A DNA stretch of 64,000 nucleotides from an uncultured bacterium (GCA_905214105.1 CAJMKK010000004.1:62001-126000), one strand, 5' to 3'; counted from the first letter of the stretch, positions 30,442-39,977 are shown. The notes: generated by a model not told the origin, from the sequence alone. A program made the numbers and translations.

Positions 30442-30479
30442 AACGTGCCGCACGCGCCACTTGGCACGTGCGGCACGTT
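30442..30479. repeat. Hairpin downstream of metH
   Basis: AACGTGCCGCACG (30442-30454) pairs with CGTGCGGCACGTT (30467-30479), a perfect 13-bp stem with a 12-nt loop, 26 nt past the metH stop. The U-run is poor. It is possibly a weak terminator or part of the promoter region of the next gene. Confidence 0.6.
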
Positions 30480-30524
30480 AGAATAGATAAGACTATGCTC
30501 GTTTTGGCAGATAGGAGCGCAAGG

Positions 30525-31889
30525 ATGGCGATCACGCCCGCAGAAATCGCGGAAACCCGCGGCATGGTTGAGGAACAGAACCTCGACATCAGGACCATCA
30601 CCATGGGTGTTTCGCTCATGGGTTGCGGTGACGAGAACCTCGACCGCATGTGCACGAAGATCTACGACCACGTGACGCACACGGCTGAGCATCTGGTCGA
30701 GACCGCCGAGAACCTCGAGCGCGAGTACGGTATCCCCATCGTCAACAAGCGCGTTTCCGTCACCCCGGTGGCGCAGATCGCCGCATGCTGCAAGGATGAG
30801 GACCTCACCCCCATCGCGCATGCCCTCGACCGCGCGGCCGAGACGCTCGGCATCGATTACCTGGGCGGCTTCTCCGCACTCGTCCAGAAGGGCATCGGCG
30901 ACGCCGATCGACGCGTCATCCAGTCCATCCCCCAGGCGCTCGCCACCACGAGCCGCGTCTGCTCCAGCGTCAACGTCGCCAGCCTGCGTGCCGGCATCAA
31001 CATGGACGCCGTGCTCATGGCCGCGCAGACCATCATCGACGCCGCCAAGCTCACGGCCGACCAGGATTCCGTTGGCGCTTCCAAGTTTGTCTGCTTTGCC
31101 AACATGGTCGAGGACTCCCCGTTTATGGCGGGCGCCGTCCACGGCGGTGGCGAGGCCGACGCCGTCATCAATGTAGGCGTCTCGGGCCCCGGCGTTATGG
31201 CCGCTGCCCTGGAGACGCTGCCCGATTCCGCATCGATGATGGAAGTCGCCGAGAAGATTAAGCAGACCGCCTTTAAGATCACCCGTGCCGGCGAGCTCAT
31301 GAGCCGCGAGGCCGCCCATCGTCTGGGTGTCGAGAAGGGCATTGTCGACCTGTCGCTGGCTCCCACGCCTGCCATCGGCGACTCCGTTGCCCGCATCCTC
31401 GAGATCATCGGCGTGGGCACCTGCGGTGGCCCGGGCACGACCTGCGCGCTCGCCATGCTCAACGATGCCGTCAAGAAGGGCGGCGTCATGGCCAGCTCCA
31501 GCGTGGGCGGTCTCTCGGGCGCTTTCATCCCCGTGTCCGAGGACGCCGGCATGATCGCCGCCGTCGAAGCCGGCGCGCTTTCGCTCGAGAAGCTCGAGGC
31601 CATGACCTGCGTGTGCTCCGTCGGCCTGGACATGATCGCCATCCCCGGCGACACCCCGGTCGAGACCATCGCCGGCATCATCGCCGACGAGATGGCCATC
31701 GGCGTCATCAACAACAAGACCACGGCCGTCCGCGTGATTCCTGCCATCGGCAAGGGCGTGGGTGACTGCGTCGAGTACGGCGGCCTGTTCGGCCGTGCGC
31801 CCATCATGCCGGTGAACCCCAACGCCGGCACCGTGCTTGCCCATCGCGGTGGACGCTTCCCGGCGCCGCTGAACTCGCTGAAGAACTAG
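30525..31889 (+). CDS. UPF0210/DUF711 (PFL-like) protein
   Basis: 454-residue member of the UPF0210 (DUF711) family, described as having a pyruvate-formate-lyase-like fold; biochemical role unknown. Recognisable stretches are [73 protein letters not shown] and [13 protein letters not shown]. In many genomes it is paired with an ACT-domain protein, which is absent here. The start at 30525 (MAITPAE) has TAGGAG 9 nt upstream. Its stop lies 17 nt before the giant inverted-repeat element at 31907. Confidence 0.93.
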   Translation: MAITPAEIAETRGMVEEQNLDIRTITMGVSLMGCGDENLDRMCTKIYDHVTHTAEHLVETAENLEREYGIPIVNKRVSVTPVAQIAACCKDEDLTPIAHALDRAAETLGIDYLGGFSALVQKGIGDADRRVIQSIPQALATTSRVCSSVNVASLRAGINMDAVLMAAQTIIDAAKLTADQDSVGASKFVCFANMVEDSPFMAGAVHGGGEADAVINVGVSGPGVMAAALETLPDSASMMEVAEKIKQTAFKITRAGELMSREAAHRLGVEKGIVDLSLAPTPAIGDSVARILEIIGVGTCGGPGTTCALAMLNDAVKKGGVMASSSVGGLSGAFIPVSEDAGMIAAVEAGALSLEKLEAMTCVCSVGLDMIAIPGDTPVETIAGIIADEMAIGVINNKTTAVRVIPAIGKGVGDCVEYGGLFGRAPIMPVNPNAGTVLAHRGGRFPAPLNSLKN

Positions 31890-31906
31890 CTGAGGGGGAC
31901 TGGCGA

Positions 31907-32040
31907 GGAGCCCCGGGGAGGGCAAATATATAAGGTCGCCTGCTCGGACAGTCCTGGCTCGCACGGAGAGCACATTAAGTGCTCTCCGGCTCGTGCGGAA
32001 CTCGCGATCGACCTTATATATTTGCCCTCCCCGGGGCTCC
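31907..32040. repeat. Giant covarying inverted-repeat element, copy 1
   Basis: The arms 31907-31938 and 32009-32040 are 32 bp, perfectly complementary, starting GGAGCCCCGGGGAGGGC. Read on the minus strand, the 70-nt interior contains GAGTTCCGCACG, then 10 nt, CACTTAATGTG, then 15 nt, AGGACTGTCCGA. The same blocks at the same distances occur in the element at 52050. An inner hairpin GGAGAGCAC/GTGCTCTCC (31965-31987) has loop ATTAA. It begins 17 nt after the UPF0210 stop. Confidence 0.92.
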
Positions 32041-32156
32041 CGCACAACGGGACCTCAGTTGGGTTCTATCCCGGTTGCAGTTGCTTCGCTCCTGCACCAC
32101 TTGGCTGGTGCGGCGGTTTGGCGTTGGAACAGTTCTTTTTCTGATATATGCTTGTT

Positions 32157-32188
32157 GCGGCTCTTCTTTTGGGAGGAGCCGCTTTTTT
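32157..32188 (+). terminator. Terminator or attenuator before methyltransferase
   Basis: GCGGCTC (32157-32163) pairs with GAGCCGC (32176-32182), followed by T6. It ends only 19 nt before the methyltransferase start. A possible promoter (TTGGCG near 32118, GATATA-like -10 near 32141) lies upstream, so the terminator would be in the leader. Confidence 0.7.
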
Positions 32189-32207
32189 GTTGTGAGGGGG
32201 ATGGCCC

Positions 32208-33095
32208 GTGGCTGATGGTGTAATTCAATCTGAGCTGCTTTCTGCGGATTGGAATGGCGAATGGATGCGTCTGCAAGCTGATCGGCGGCGGGCTGATGAT
32301 TCTTTTGAATGGGATAAGCGGGCTCGGCATTTTCGGCCGTTGGAGACTGCCCCGTATGCCCGGGACTTTATGAAGCTGTTGGCGTTAAAGCCTGGTGAAT
32401 CGGTGCTTGATATGGGGTGTGGGGCTGGGTCGATTGCTATTCCGCTTGCTCAGGCTGGGCATCCTGTGATTGCAGCCGACTTCTCCCCCGCTATGTTGGG
32501 CACCCTTGATGCCGGCATTGAGTATTACGGGCTCGAGGGGCGCATAACGCCGCTTGAGCTTGCTTGGGATGATGATTGGGATTTGGTTGGACCGGTCGCG
32601 AAAGCGGTGGATGTTGCCTTTGCCAGTCGGTCGGTTACGACGACCAATCTAAAAGGTGCGCTTGCCAAGCTTGACCGTGCGGCTCGTCGGCGTTGTGCTG
32701 TCACGATGGTCGCTAACTCCAGCCCGCGCTATGATCTGCACTTGATGAACGCTATCGGCGCCTCGGTTACCTGCAGCAATGGCTTTGTGTACGCCTTTAA
32801 CATTCTCATTCAGATGGGTGCCCTGCCGCAGGTCACGTACTTTGAATCGCCTCGTCGCGATACCTTCGATAGCCTTGAGGCAGGCGTGGCGGACTTTTCC
32901 CGCATGCTTGAGCATGGCAACGAGGATAAGGTCGACCGTCTGCGCGACTACATCGCCCAACACATGATCGAGAATCCCCATGCCGGTGAGCCGGGCTCCA
33001 AGGGCGTGCCGCAGGGGTGCTATATGCTCGACCATATCCGTAAGGTTCGCTGGGCGTTTATTGCATGGGAACCGGTCTCTGAATCCCGCTCGTAG
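32208..33095 (+). CDS. Class I SAM-dependent methyltransferase
   Basis: 295 residues. SAM-binding motif I is VLDMGCGAGSIAIPLA (residues about 66-81), followed by VIAADFSPAML. The C-terminal half (DLHLMNAIGASVTCSNGFVYAFNILIQMGA) resembles methyltransferases sometimes found with metal or corrinoid pathways, but the substrate cannot be read. The start is a GTG at 32208, with GAGGGGG 8-9 nt upstream; the nearby ATG at 32201 is in another frame. A terminator-like hairpin sits just upstream of its ribosome site. It is 158 nt before yhbY on the same strand. Confidence 0.85.
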   Translation: MADGVIQSELLSADWNGEWMRLQADRRRADDSFEWDKRARHFRPLETAPYARDFMKLLALKPGESVLDMGCGAGSIAIPLAQAGHPVIAADFSPAMLGTLDAGIEYYGLEGRITPLELAWDDDWDLVGPVAKAVDVAFASRSVTTTNLKGALAKLDRAARRRCAVTMVANSSPRYDLHLMNAIGASVTCSNGFVYAFNILIQMGALPQVTYFESPRRDTFDSLEAGVADFSRMLEHGNEDKVDRLRDYIAQHMIENPHAGEPGSKGVPQGCYMLDHIRKVRWAFIAWEPVSESRS

Positions 33096-33253
33096 CCCGT
33101 TCACAGCCCGAGCTGCCCATCACCTCGGCATCCGCATTCTTTGCGAACTGGGCAAACGCGCCCCACACCGCGCCGTTCCTGCGCTATCGTGGGACAGCTC
33201 ACGTAGATTAAGGCCCCGTCGCGGGGCGCCCCATACATAGAAAGCGAGAACCC

Positions 33254-33553
33254 ATGGCACTGACAGGAGCCCAGGTCAAGCAGCTTCGCAGCATGGCCCA
33301 TCACCTCAACCCCGCCATCATCATCGGTAAGTCCGATGTCAACGAGGGCACCGTCGAGCAGACTGTCGCCTACCTGGAGAAGCACGAGCTCGTTAAGTGC
33401 TCCGTGCTCGATGGCTCCAGTCTTTCCGCCCGCGAGGCCGCCGAAGAGCTCGCTGAGCGCTGCCACGCCGAGGTCGTCCAGGTCATCGGCCGCAAGTTCT
33501 CGCTGTATCGCGAGTCCTCGCGCAAGGACATCGAGAAGATCAAGCTCGTCTAA
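33254..33553 (+). CDS. yhbY: YhbY/CRM-domain ribosome assembly RNA-binding protein
   Basis: 99 residues, one CRM domain, usual length. Signature segments are LTGAQVKQLRSMAHHLNPAIIIGKSDVNEGTV, with the GKSG/D turn on the RNA face, and VQVIGRKFSLYRES. It associates with pre-50S particles in characterised bacteria. AAAGCGAG lies upstream of the ATG. It is followed by a strong terminator shared with the convergent regulator gene. Confidence 0.95.
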   Translation: MALTGAQVKQLRSMAHHLNPAIIIGKSDVNEGTVEQTVAYLEKHELVKCSVLDGSSLSAREAAEELAERCHAEVVQVIGRKFSLYRESSRKDIEKIKLV

Positions 33554-33590
33554 GAGCCAATGATCCGGCGAGCCAACACATAGCAAGCTT

Positions 33591-33625
33591 ACGGGTGCCC
33601 AAGTACTTCGGGCGCCCGTTTTTTA
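33591..33625 (+). terminator. Terminator of yhbY
   Basis: ACGGGTGCCC (33591-33600) pairs with GGGCGCCCGT (33610-33619), then TTTTTT. The tail touches the stop codon of the convergent gene at 33623. Confidence 0.88.
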
Positions 33626-36622
33626 TCGCTCGACCAGCACGCGATTGAGCCGTCCCTCCACCAAGCGCTCGTATAGACGCCGCGTCTCGGGCTCGGGCAC
33701 GCCATTGACCTGCTCCCTCAGATGGTGCATATGCCCGCTGTACAGCTCGACGATATCGCGCCGCCGCCCCGCCGCACTGTAGACGCGCATGGCGCAGCGC
33801 ACCATATCCTCACGCGCCGTTTCCTGCCGAAGCCCTGACTCCGCCAGCCAAATCGCCGACTGCAGATCGTTTTCTTCTAGAGCGGCATTTGCTCCCCTAA
33901 TCATGCAATCGATGTACTTTGACTGCATAATGCGTCGCATACGCAAAAAGTAGGTGGGATTACAGCCATTGGGAACATACAGCGGTCCGGCATAAAGCTG
34001 CTCAATCTTAAGGCAAAGCTCAACTAAATGGGGCCCGCGCGCACCCGTGCGATTTCCCAAAACCTCACGGCTTATCTGGTCAAACAGCCGCACATCGGTC
34101 TTGACGTAGTCGCCGTTGAGTCCGATGCATTCATTTTGGATGAGTACACACGACTTGCCATCCGGCGTCGGCCCCAAAGCCGACCGCAAGCGCGATATCG
34201 TCGAGTACAGGTTATTGCGGGCGCTATTGAACTCGGCATGGGGCCACAGCTCCATGGCCAGCGTCTCACGATCGACGAGCGCATCCATGCCCAGTGCAAG
34301 CCGCTCGGCAAGTGTCGCCGCCTTCTTGCGGCGCCACATTTTGTCCGTGATGGGAAACCCGTCGCGCTCGGCGCGAAACGCACCAAACATGCGAATCTCG
34401 ATATGGTCGATGGTATCAACGGCTTCAACCTCGCCGGCCTGGAACAGGCGCTCGCCCTCCCCTTCCAAATCGTCGCGCAGCGAGTACCGCGACAGCTCGC
34501 GCACGGGAAGCTTCTTGCGTATCCTGGCCGCCGGCTCGCCCAGACAATGCATGGCAAGGCGCGCAAAGAGCCGATACGATGGCTCTAGAATCCCCGCACG
34601 ATTCATGGACATCCAGGCCGCAAGGTCGCTGTCTCGGCCCGCACAGGCCAAATGCAGCGCCACCATCCAGGCTTCTGCGCCACCAACCTGCGTCTGGCTT
34701 ATATCGAGTAGCTCCGCTTCCTCGCGCACCGAAACCATCGAGGTGTTACGCAGATATGCCGCGCGCTCCAGCAGCAATGCGTTATCGCGCATATACGCAA
34801 TCGACTCCTCGGCAAGTTTGAGCACTTGGACCGCACGGAACTTTGCATTAACCGGCCGTCCCTCTGCCAGCGACTGCCAGCCTTCTAGCAACAGGCCAAA
34901 CAACTGAATCTGGTTGTCGCGCATGCGCACGGCAAAACGATCGAGCTCGTTGAACGCCGCGTCGTCGGTTACCGGCAAGCCGGAAAGGAGCCGCCGTGCC
35001 GCCAACACCATGCGCACCCAGATAGCCATCGCCTTAAGCCCACGTACGTCGAGCGCCTCCCGCACCACCGTCATCTCGTCGTCGCGCTCGTCGGTTCCCG
35101 CAAACGACCCGTCAAAGAGCTCCACCAGCATGCTATCGGCCCGTATAACAATCCCCGCGATGTCGAGCTCGCAGTCGTAGGCCTTGCTCGTTTTGAGCTG
35201 CTGTAGAACGCCGCCGTCATCTCCCCGCTCGGTCAGGCATCGCTTGACCTCGATATGCGCAGACAACATATCGAGTGCGGTATGGGATGTCTCGATTTCT
35301 GGCACGGCCAGGTTCGTAGGGAGCCCAAGCCCGTTGTCCCCATAGCAAACAGCCGTCAGTGTCTGGGCCACCCTCCATGAAACAGGGTCTATTTCGCAGG
35401 CCGCCCGTTCGCCCCCGCGCTCGATGACCGATGCCATATAGCGAGCGAGCTTTGTATTGGACACGCTGACCGCTGCCAGATATACGCCAAGCGCCTCGGC
35501 AGGCGTTGGCTCTGGAGCCGAATCGTCGGCATCGATCGTGCCCAGCGCCGCTCGGCAGATATCGGCCCCGTGCCCCGTCAGAGCCAGATCGACCCCATAC
35601 TGCCCAGCAAGTTCAAGGACCGCCCCACGGTCCAAAAAGGCATCCGCCAGGCCCATCGCCGCATCGCATCGGCCCGCCTTAAGCAAAATCCGGGCCGCCC
35701 TCGGAACAAGTTCGGGGCGAACCTCGGCCACCAACTTGCGCAAGCGCAAGCGTCCGTTATCCTCCGTGCCCAGACACGTAAAACTCCGCTCGGCGGGATC
35801 CAAGCCAAAGATCGGGTAGTCGCGTACAAAGTAGGACTGGTCGACCATCGACAACCTCACCCCACAAGCCTCGAGTTCTGCGATATTGCCCTCGCCCATC
35901 AAAACCATGAGACATGCCACGCAAAACAGCGCATTATTGTCGAGCGAAGCCAGATCGACAAGTGCCGCGCCATATACGTTGACAATCTCGTTTTCGAGCA
36001 GACCGGCTACGTCGCCTTGGCCATACAGACCCGTCTGCAATGCCGAAACGAGCTCGGGCACGCCCTGCGTGAGCTGATAAAAGTCGAGCGATGTGCTGAT
36101 CGAAAACGCCGATGCCCACGCCGAATACTCATAGGCATGCACCTTGAGCATCTGCGCATTGATCTTAACCGAATCGCCCAGCCCATGAATCAGCTGACGA
36201 TTTGAAGGACGGCAGGAGATAAAGACCCCTATTCCCATAGCGCGCAGGCCGCGAATCCTGTCGATGAGGTCTTCGGTATCGTGCTGATCGAGGTTTGGCA
36301 CATTATCAATCGCGATAAGGGAGTGCGGTTTGTCTTTGAGTTCTTCGGTAACCACCTCGAGCTGCATAAACACCTCGCGCCCAGTGGCGCGATCGGCCTC
36401 GATAATCCGCACGGGGCCTCGCGTCGGGTCGCATTTAACCTCATGGGTGTACTGCAGCAGCACCGAGGTCTTCCCAAACCCGTCGGGCGCATAAAGAACC
36501 ACGATGCCGGCCTTTCGGCCCTTGGCGATAAGCTCATTCATCAAGCGTTCGCGTCGCACCATATAGCCTCCGCCCAGCGGCATCAGCTCGAGGTCGTCTA
36601 TACCGCTCAAATCGTTTACCAT
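33623..36622 (-). CDS. Large NTPase/winged-helix transcription regulator
   Basis: 999 residues. The N-terminal P-loop is YAPDGFGKTS (residues 44-53) with a Walker B-like LIAIDNVPNLD near 103. The long middle is helical, as in MalT/STAND regulators. Near residues 735-830 is an OmpR/SARP-type winged helix (IEIRMFGAFRAERDG...WRRKKAATLAERLAL...NNLYSTISRLRSALG), followed by a bacterial transcriptional activator (BTAD) helical domain to the C-terminus. It is probably a ligand- and ATP-gated activator; neither signal nor target is known. GAGGAG precedes the start. No neighbouring gene is an obvious client: yhbY is convergent and nagB is upstream on the same strand. Confidence 0.88.
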   Translation of the reverse strand: MVNDLSGIDDLELMPLGGGYMVRRERLMNELIAKGRKAGIVVLYAPDGFGKTSVLLQYTHEVKCDPTRGPVRIIEADRATGREVFMQLEVVTEELKDKPHSLIAIDNVPNLDQHDTEDLIDRIRGLRAMGIGVFISCRPSNRQLIHGLGDSVKINAQMLKVHAYEYSAWASAFSISTSLDFYQLTQGVPELVSALQTGLYGQGDVAGLLENEIVNVYGAALVDLASLDNNALFCVACLMVLMGEGNIAELEACGVRLSMVDQSYFVRDYPIFGLDPAERSFTCLGTEDNGRLRLRKLVAEVRPELVPRAARILLKAGRCDAAMGLADAFLDRGAVLELAGQYGVDLALTGHGADICRAALGTIDADDSAPEPTPAEALGVYLAAVSVSNTKLARYMASVIERGGERAACEIDPVSWRVAQTLTAVCYGDNGLGLPTNLAVPEIETSHTALDMLSAHIEVKRCLTERGDDGGVLQQLKTSKAYDCELDIAGIVIRADSMLVELFDGSFAGTDERDDEMTVVREALDVRGLKAMAIWVRMVLAARRLLSGLPVTDDAAFNELDRFAVRMRDNQIQLFGLLLEGWQSLAEGRPVNAKFRAVQVLKLAEESIAYMRDNALLLERAAYLRNTSMVSVREEAELLDISQTQVGGAEAWMVALHLACAGRDSDLAAWMSMNRAGILEPSYRLFARLAMHCLGEPAARIRKKLPVRELSRYSLRDDLEGEGERLFQAGEVEAVDTIDHIEIRMFGAFRAERDGFPITDKMWRRKKAATLAERLALGMDALVDRETLAMELWPHAEFNSARNNLYSTISRLRSALGPTPDGKSCVLIQNECIGLNGDYVKTDVRLFDQISREVLGNRTGARGPHLVELCLKIEQLYAGPLYVPNGCNPTYFLRMRRIMQSKYIDCMIRGANAALEENDLQSAIWLAESGLRQETAREDMVRCAMRVYSAAGRRRDIVELYSGHMHHLREQVNGVPEPETRRLYERLVEGRLNRVLVER

Positions 36623-37070
36623 GCCCGCTCCTCAACTCGACCGTATGGACACTGTAGCCGCAAGACCATACAAGCCGCGCTATGAATAGAGCGACCTTGT
36701 GTTTTAGGTTGTCTTTTGGTACGCAAGCGGCAAGTTTTTGTACAGCGAGGGCCGATTGTTATTAATCCCCCGACTAATCGGTCTTTAAGCAGGTAAATGA
36801 GCTTGTCAGCTTGTCCCATCTAAGCGGCAGTGTAACGCAGATGAACAAGGTTCAGCTATGTCATTCAACTCGCCTAGCACCCGCTACCGTCTACGACCTT
36901 TTAGTGGCATTTTTGCATAGAATCTGATATGGAATGAATCAAGCTGTTGGGCATCCGGCATTCGTCAAGCTTGCGGCAAGATTTTGGTCAAGTGGACAGA
37001 AAGGGATAGCAAAAAGGCCCCCGCAAAGCGGAGGCCTTAATCAAGGCTATGTCGAGGTGCAGGATTCGCG
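36623..37070. other. Upstream region of the large regulator
   Basis: About 450 bases, AT-richer than average, without a supported gene. It holds the nagB terminator at the right end and presumably the regulator's promoter on the left. A short imperfect dyad CCGATTGTTATTAATC...GACTAATCGG is visible near 36752-36782. Nothing else was assigned. Confidence 0.5.
37009..37038 (-). terminator. Terminator of nagB
   Basis: AAGGCCCCCGC (37014-37024) and GCGGAGGCCTT (37028-37038) pair with one mismatch. TTTTTGC follows on the minus strand. It lies 33 nt past the stop. Confidence 0.88.
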
Positions 37071-37799
37071 CTACTCGCAGAGCGAAAGGGCGGCCTCGTC
37101 GGCAACGACAACGCAGTTGGTGTGCAGCTGCAGGATCGAAGCCGGGCACTCGGGCGTAACCGGACCATAGCACATGTCATGTACGGCCTGAGCCTTGGCC
37201 TCACCGTTGGCGACGACCAGGATCATGCGGGCATACATGATGGTCTGGGTGCCCATGGTGTAGGCCTGACGGGGAACATCGTCGATGCTGTCGAACAGGC
37301 GGCTGTTGGCCTGAATGGTGCTCTCGGTGAGGTCGACGCAGTGCGTGCCCTTGGAGAAGTGGTCATCGGGCTCGTTGAAGCCGATGTGGCCGTTGTTGCC
37401 AATGCCGAGCAGCTGCAGATCCGGGTAACCGGCGTCGGCGACGATCTTGTCGTACTCAGAGCAGGCAGCGGCGGCGTCGGGGTTGGAACCATCGGGCACA
37501 TGCGTGTTGTTCAGGTCAATGTTGATGTGATCGAAGAAGTTCTCACGCATGAAGTAGTGATAGCTCTGGGGATCGTCGTGCGAAAGGCCGCGATACTCGT
37601 CCAAGTTGTAGGTGCTGACCTCGGCAAAGTCGACGTCGCCCTTCTCGTACCAAGCAGCGAGCTGCTTGTAGGCACCGATCGGGGTGGAGCCGGTGGCAAG
37701 ACCCAACACGCAGTCGGGCTTGAGGATAACCTGCGCCGAGATAATATTGGCGGCCTTGCGGCTCATATCCTCGTAGTCTTTAGCTTTAATGATCTTCAT
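37071..37799 (-). CDS. nagB: Glucosamine-6-phosphate deaminase
   Basis: 242 residues, normal length. It converts glucosamine-6-P to fructose-6-P and ammonia, feeding amino sugars to glycolysis. Motifs are GLATGSTPIGAYKQL (phosphate loop), YNLDEYRGL with the catalytic Asp, and LLGIGNNGHIGFNEP with the catalytic His. AAAGGA precedes the start at 37799 (MKIIKAKDYEDM); the open frame continues upstream without family similarity. EIIA-Glc and glmM follow upstream on the same strand, so amino-sugar catabolic and biosynthetic genes are neighbours here. Confidence 0.96.
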   Translation of the reverse strand: MKIIKAKDYEDMSRKAANIISAQVILKPDCVLGLATGSTPIGAYKQLAAWYEKGDVDFAEVSTYNLDEYRGLSHDDPQSYHYFMRENFFDHINIDLNNTHVPDGSNPDAAAACSEYDKIVADAGYPDLQLLGIGNNGHIGFNEPDDHFSKGTHCVDLTESTIQANSRLFDSIDDVPRQAYTMGTQTIMYARMILVVANGEAKAQAVHDMCYGPVTPECPASILQLHTNCVVVADEAALSLCE

Positions 37800-37996
37800 T
37801 ACGCGTCCTTTCTCGTACAAGAGAGGCAAGGTCCCCTTACAAGCACTTGCCCGCGGCCCGCGTCGGCCGCAACCAACGTGTGCGGCCACCAGGGCGAGGT
37901 CGCGTAATGTATGTGTCTCGTGTCTAGCCGCGTCGAGGCCCCTGCCCGTCCACGGTGACCCAAAGCTGTTTAGCCTCGGACGTTTCCCATCTTGCC

Positions 37997-38030
37997 ACGG
38001 AGGGCGTCCTCTTTCAAGGGCGCCCTCCGT
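37997..38030 (-). terminator. Hairpin downstream of EIIA gene
   Basis: ACGGAGGGCG (37997-38006) pairs with CGCCCTCCGT (38021-38030), 41 nt past the EIIA stop. There is no U-run, so a weak terminator or 3' stabiliser. The remaining leader of nagB (37800-37996) shows no riboswitch I can recognise. Confidence 0.5.
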
Positions 38031-38070
38031 AAACGTGTTTGAATTGTAGGCTAATGGCCACGTGCACTTG

Positions 38071-38568
38071 CTAGCGCTCGCGAGCAACGATGAGCTGGTC
38101 CATCTCTTCGACATGCACGCCAACGGAGCCCTTGATGCTCGAGAACTCAACGGAGTTGCACACCAAGATGGGAACCGTCACATCGTAGCCCTCGGCAGCA
38201 ATTGCCTCGCGATCGAACTCAATGAGTACATCGCCCTTATGGACGATGTCACCCACTTGCGCATGTACGGTAAAGTGCTTGCCCTCGAGCTGAACAGTGT
38301 CCAAACCAACGTGGATGAGCACGTCCAAGCCATCGACCGTGTTAAGCGCAACGGCGTGTCCCGTGGGAAAAATAGCCTCGACCTTGGCATCAGCCGGTGC
38401 AATCACACGCGTTCCAGTGGGCTGAATCGCCACGCCCTGGCCCAGAAGGCCGGTGGCAAACGTCTGGTCGTTTACCTCGGAAAGCGGAATGACGTCGCCC
38501 GAGATGGGAGCATCCAGCGTAAGGACTCGACCACGCATACCAAAAGACCTTAGGACTTTAGTGAACAT
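38071..38568 (-). CDS. crr: PTS glucose-type EIIA component
   Basis: 165 residues of the EIIA-Glc family. Phospho-site region: GHAVAL with His71, and VLIHVGLDTVQL with active-site His86. The body is a beta-sandwich (VIAPADAKVEAIFPTG). It receives phosphate from HPr and passes it to IIB domains. The IICB at 9115 lacks its own IIA, making this a plausible partner; that is inference. GAGGGGGAGC precedes the start. It could also serve in catabolite control. Confidence 0.93.
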   Translation of the reverse strand: MFTKVLRSFGMRGRVLTLDAPISGDVIPLSEVNDQTFATGLLGQGVAIQPTGTRVIAPADAKVEAIFPTGHAVALNTVDGLDVLIHVGLDTVQLEGKHFTVHAQVGDIVHKGDVLIEFDREAIAAEGYDVTVPILVCNSVEFSSIKGSVGVHVEEMDQLIVARER

Positions 38569-38639
38569 GCTCCCCCTCGGACATACCGATCAATCAAAAT
38601 AACCTTAACAGTTTACCACTTGGCACCCGTTTTTGACCA

Positions 38640-39977
38640 TTAGGGAAGTTCGCGCTTGACAACCTCGACGATGTCGTCGACAACGCGCTGGGTCAGCTCG
38701 TGCGTCTCGGCCTCAGCCATCACGCGGACCAGCGGCTCGGTACCGCTCGGGCGCACCAGAATGCGGCCGCGGCCGTCAAGCTCCTTCTCGGCAGCAGCGA
38801 CGGCATCCCAGATGGGCTGGCAATCGTCCAGACCAGCCTTGTTGTCGGAATGCACGTTGACGAGTACCTGCGGGTACTTCTTCATGATGCCGGCAAGATC
38901 GGTGAGGGTACGACCGGTGCGCTTGAGCACGGCCAGCAGCTGCAAAGCCGTCACCAAGCCGTCACCGGTGGTGTTGTGCTCTAGGAAGATGATGTGGCCG
39001 GACTGTTCGCCGCCGATGACGGCGCCGTCCGCGAGCATGCGCTCAAGAACATAGCGGTCGCCCACGGCGGTCTGGACCATCTCGAAGCCCTGCTCCTTCA
39101 TGGCAATGGAGAAGCCCAGGTTGCACATAACAGTCGAGACAATCTCGGAGTTGGCGAGCTTGCCGCGAGCGGCCAGGTCGGAGCCGCAGATGGCCAGGAT
39201 GTAGTCGCCATCGATCTCGTTGCCCTCGCTGTCCACGAACAGCACGCGATCGGCGTCGCCATCGTGGGCCAGGCCGATATCGGCGTGGGTGCGCAGCACG
39301 AGCTCGCGCAGGGGCTCAAGGTGAGTGGAGCCGCACTCAACGTTAATGTCAGTGCCGCAGTAATCGGTGTTGATGGCATGGACCGTGGCACCCAGGCGCT
39401 GCAGCGCGGCGGGCGTAGTCTGGCAAGAAGCGCCATGGCCGCAGTCGACGGCAACGACCAGGCCGTCGAGCCTCAGGCCATCAAGCGTATCGATGGCGTG
39501 GTCGACGTACGCCTTGCGAGCGTCCTTCATCTTGATGATGTGGCCCACGCCGGCACCGGTCGGCAGCGTATCGGCAGCCATGGCCTCCTCGGACATGACC
39601 CAAGCGCTGATCTCTTCCTCGACAGCATCGGGAAGCTTCATGCCCTTGCGGCTAAAGAACTTGATGCCGTTGAACTCCGGAGGATTGTGCGAAGCAGAGA
39701 TGACGATGCCACCGTCGAGCTCATTTTGGACAGTGAGCAGCGCCACGGCCGGCGTAGGGATAACGCCGCAGCAATGCGGGCGGCCGCCCTCGGCCATAAT
39801 GCCGGCGGTCAGCGCACTCTCGAGCATGGTGCCCGAAAGACGCGTGTCACGGCCGATGCAGATGTCCGGACCAAGGAACTTGGTCGCCGCGCGACCCAGA
39901 CGAAACGCGAGGTCACACGAGAGGTCGGCATTGGCGACGCCACGGACGCCGTCGGTACCGAAGATGTTCTGGGGCAT
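38640..39977 (-). CDS. glmM: Phosphoglucosamine mutase
   Basis: 445 residues. Interconverts glucosamine-6-P and glucosamine-1-P for UDP-GlcNAc and peptidoglycan synthesis. The phosphoserine loop is GIVISASHNPPEFNGIKFF. The metal loop is DGDADRVLFVD. The sugar loop is GGEQSGHIIF, and the phosphate loop is RPSGTEPLVRVM. It begins with the usual IFGTDGVRG. AAGGAG lies upstream. It is downstream of rplM-rpsI, whose terminator separates it. Confidence 0.97.
   Translation of the reverse strand: MPQNIFGTDGVRGVANADLSCDLAFRLGRAATKFLGPDICIGRDTRLSGTMLESALTAGIMAEGGRPHCCGVIPTPAVALLTVQNELDGGIVISASHNPPEFNGIKFFSRKGMKLPDAVEEEISAWVMSEEAMAADTLPTGAGVGHIIKMKDARKAYVDHAIDTLDGLRLDGLVVAVDCGHGASCQTTPAALQRLGATVHAINTDYCGTDINVECGSTHLEPLRELVLRTHADIGLAHDGDADRVLFVDSEGNEIDGDYILAICGSDLAARGKLANSEIVSTVMCNLGFSIAMKEQGFEMVQTAVGDRYVLERMLADGAVIGGEQSGHIIFLEHNTTGDGLVTALQLLAVLKRTGRTLTDLAGIMKKYPQVLVNVHSDNKAGLDDCQPIWDAVAAAEKELDGRGRILVRPSGTEPLVRVMAEAETHELTQRVVDDIVEVVKRELP

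Noticed and set aside
31907..32040. Retron msr-msd RNA
   Set aside because: Nested inverted repeats look similar, but no reverse transcriptase is adjacent at either copy.
28311..32045. 1,244-codon open frame on the minus strand
   Set aside because: Antisense to metH and the UPF0210 gene; composition (Gly/Asp/His-rich) is that of a GC-rich shadow frame, with no domain or ribosome site.
37800..37996. Riboswitch (glmS-like) before nagB
   Set aside because: I could not find the conserved core of glmS or any other riboswitch class; only GC-rich sequence with short dyads.
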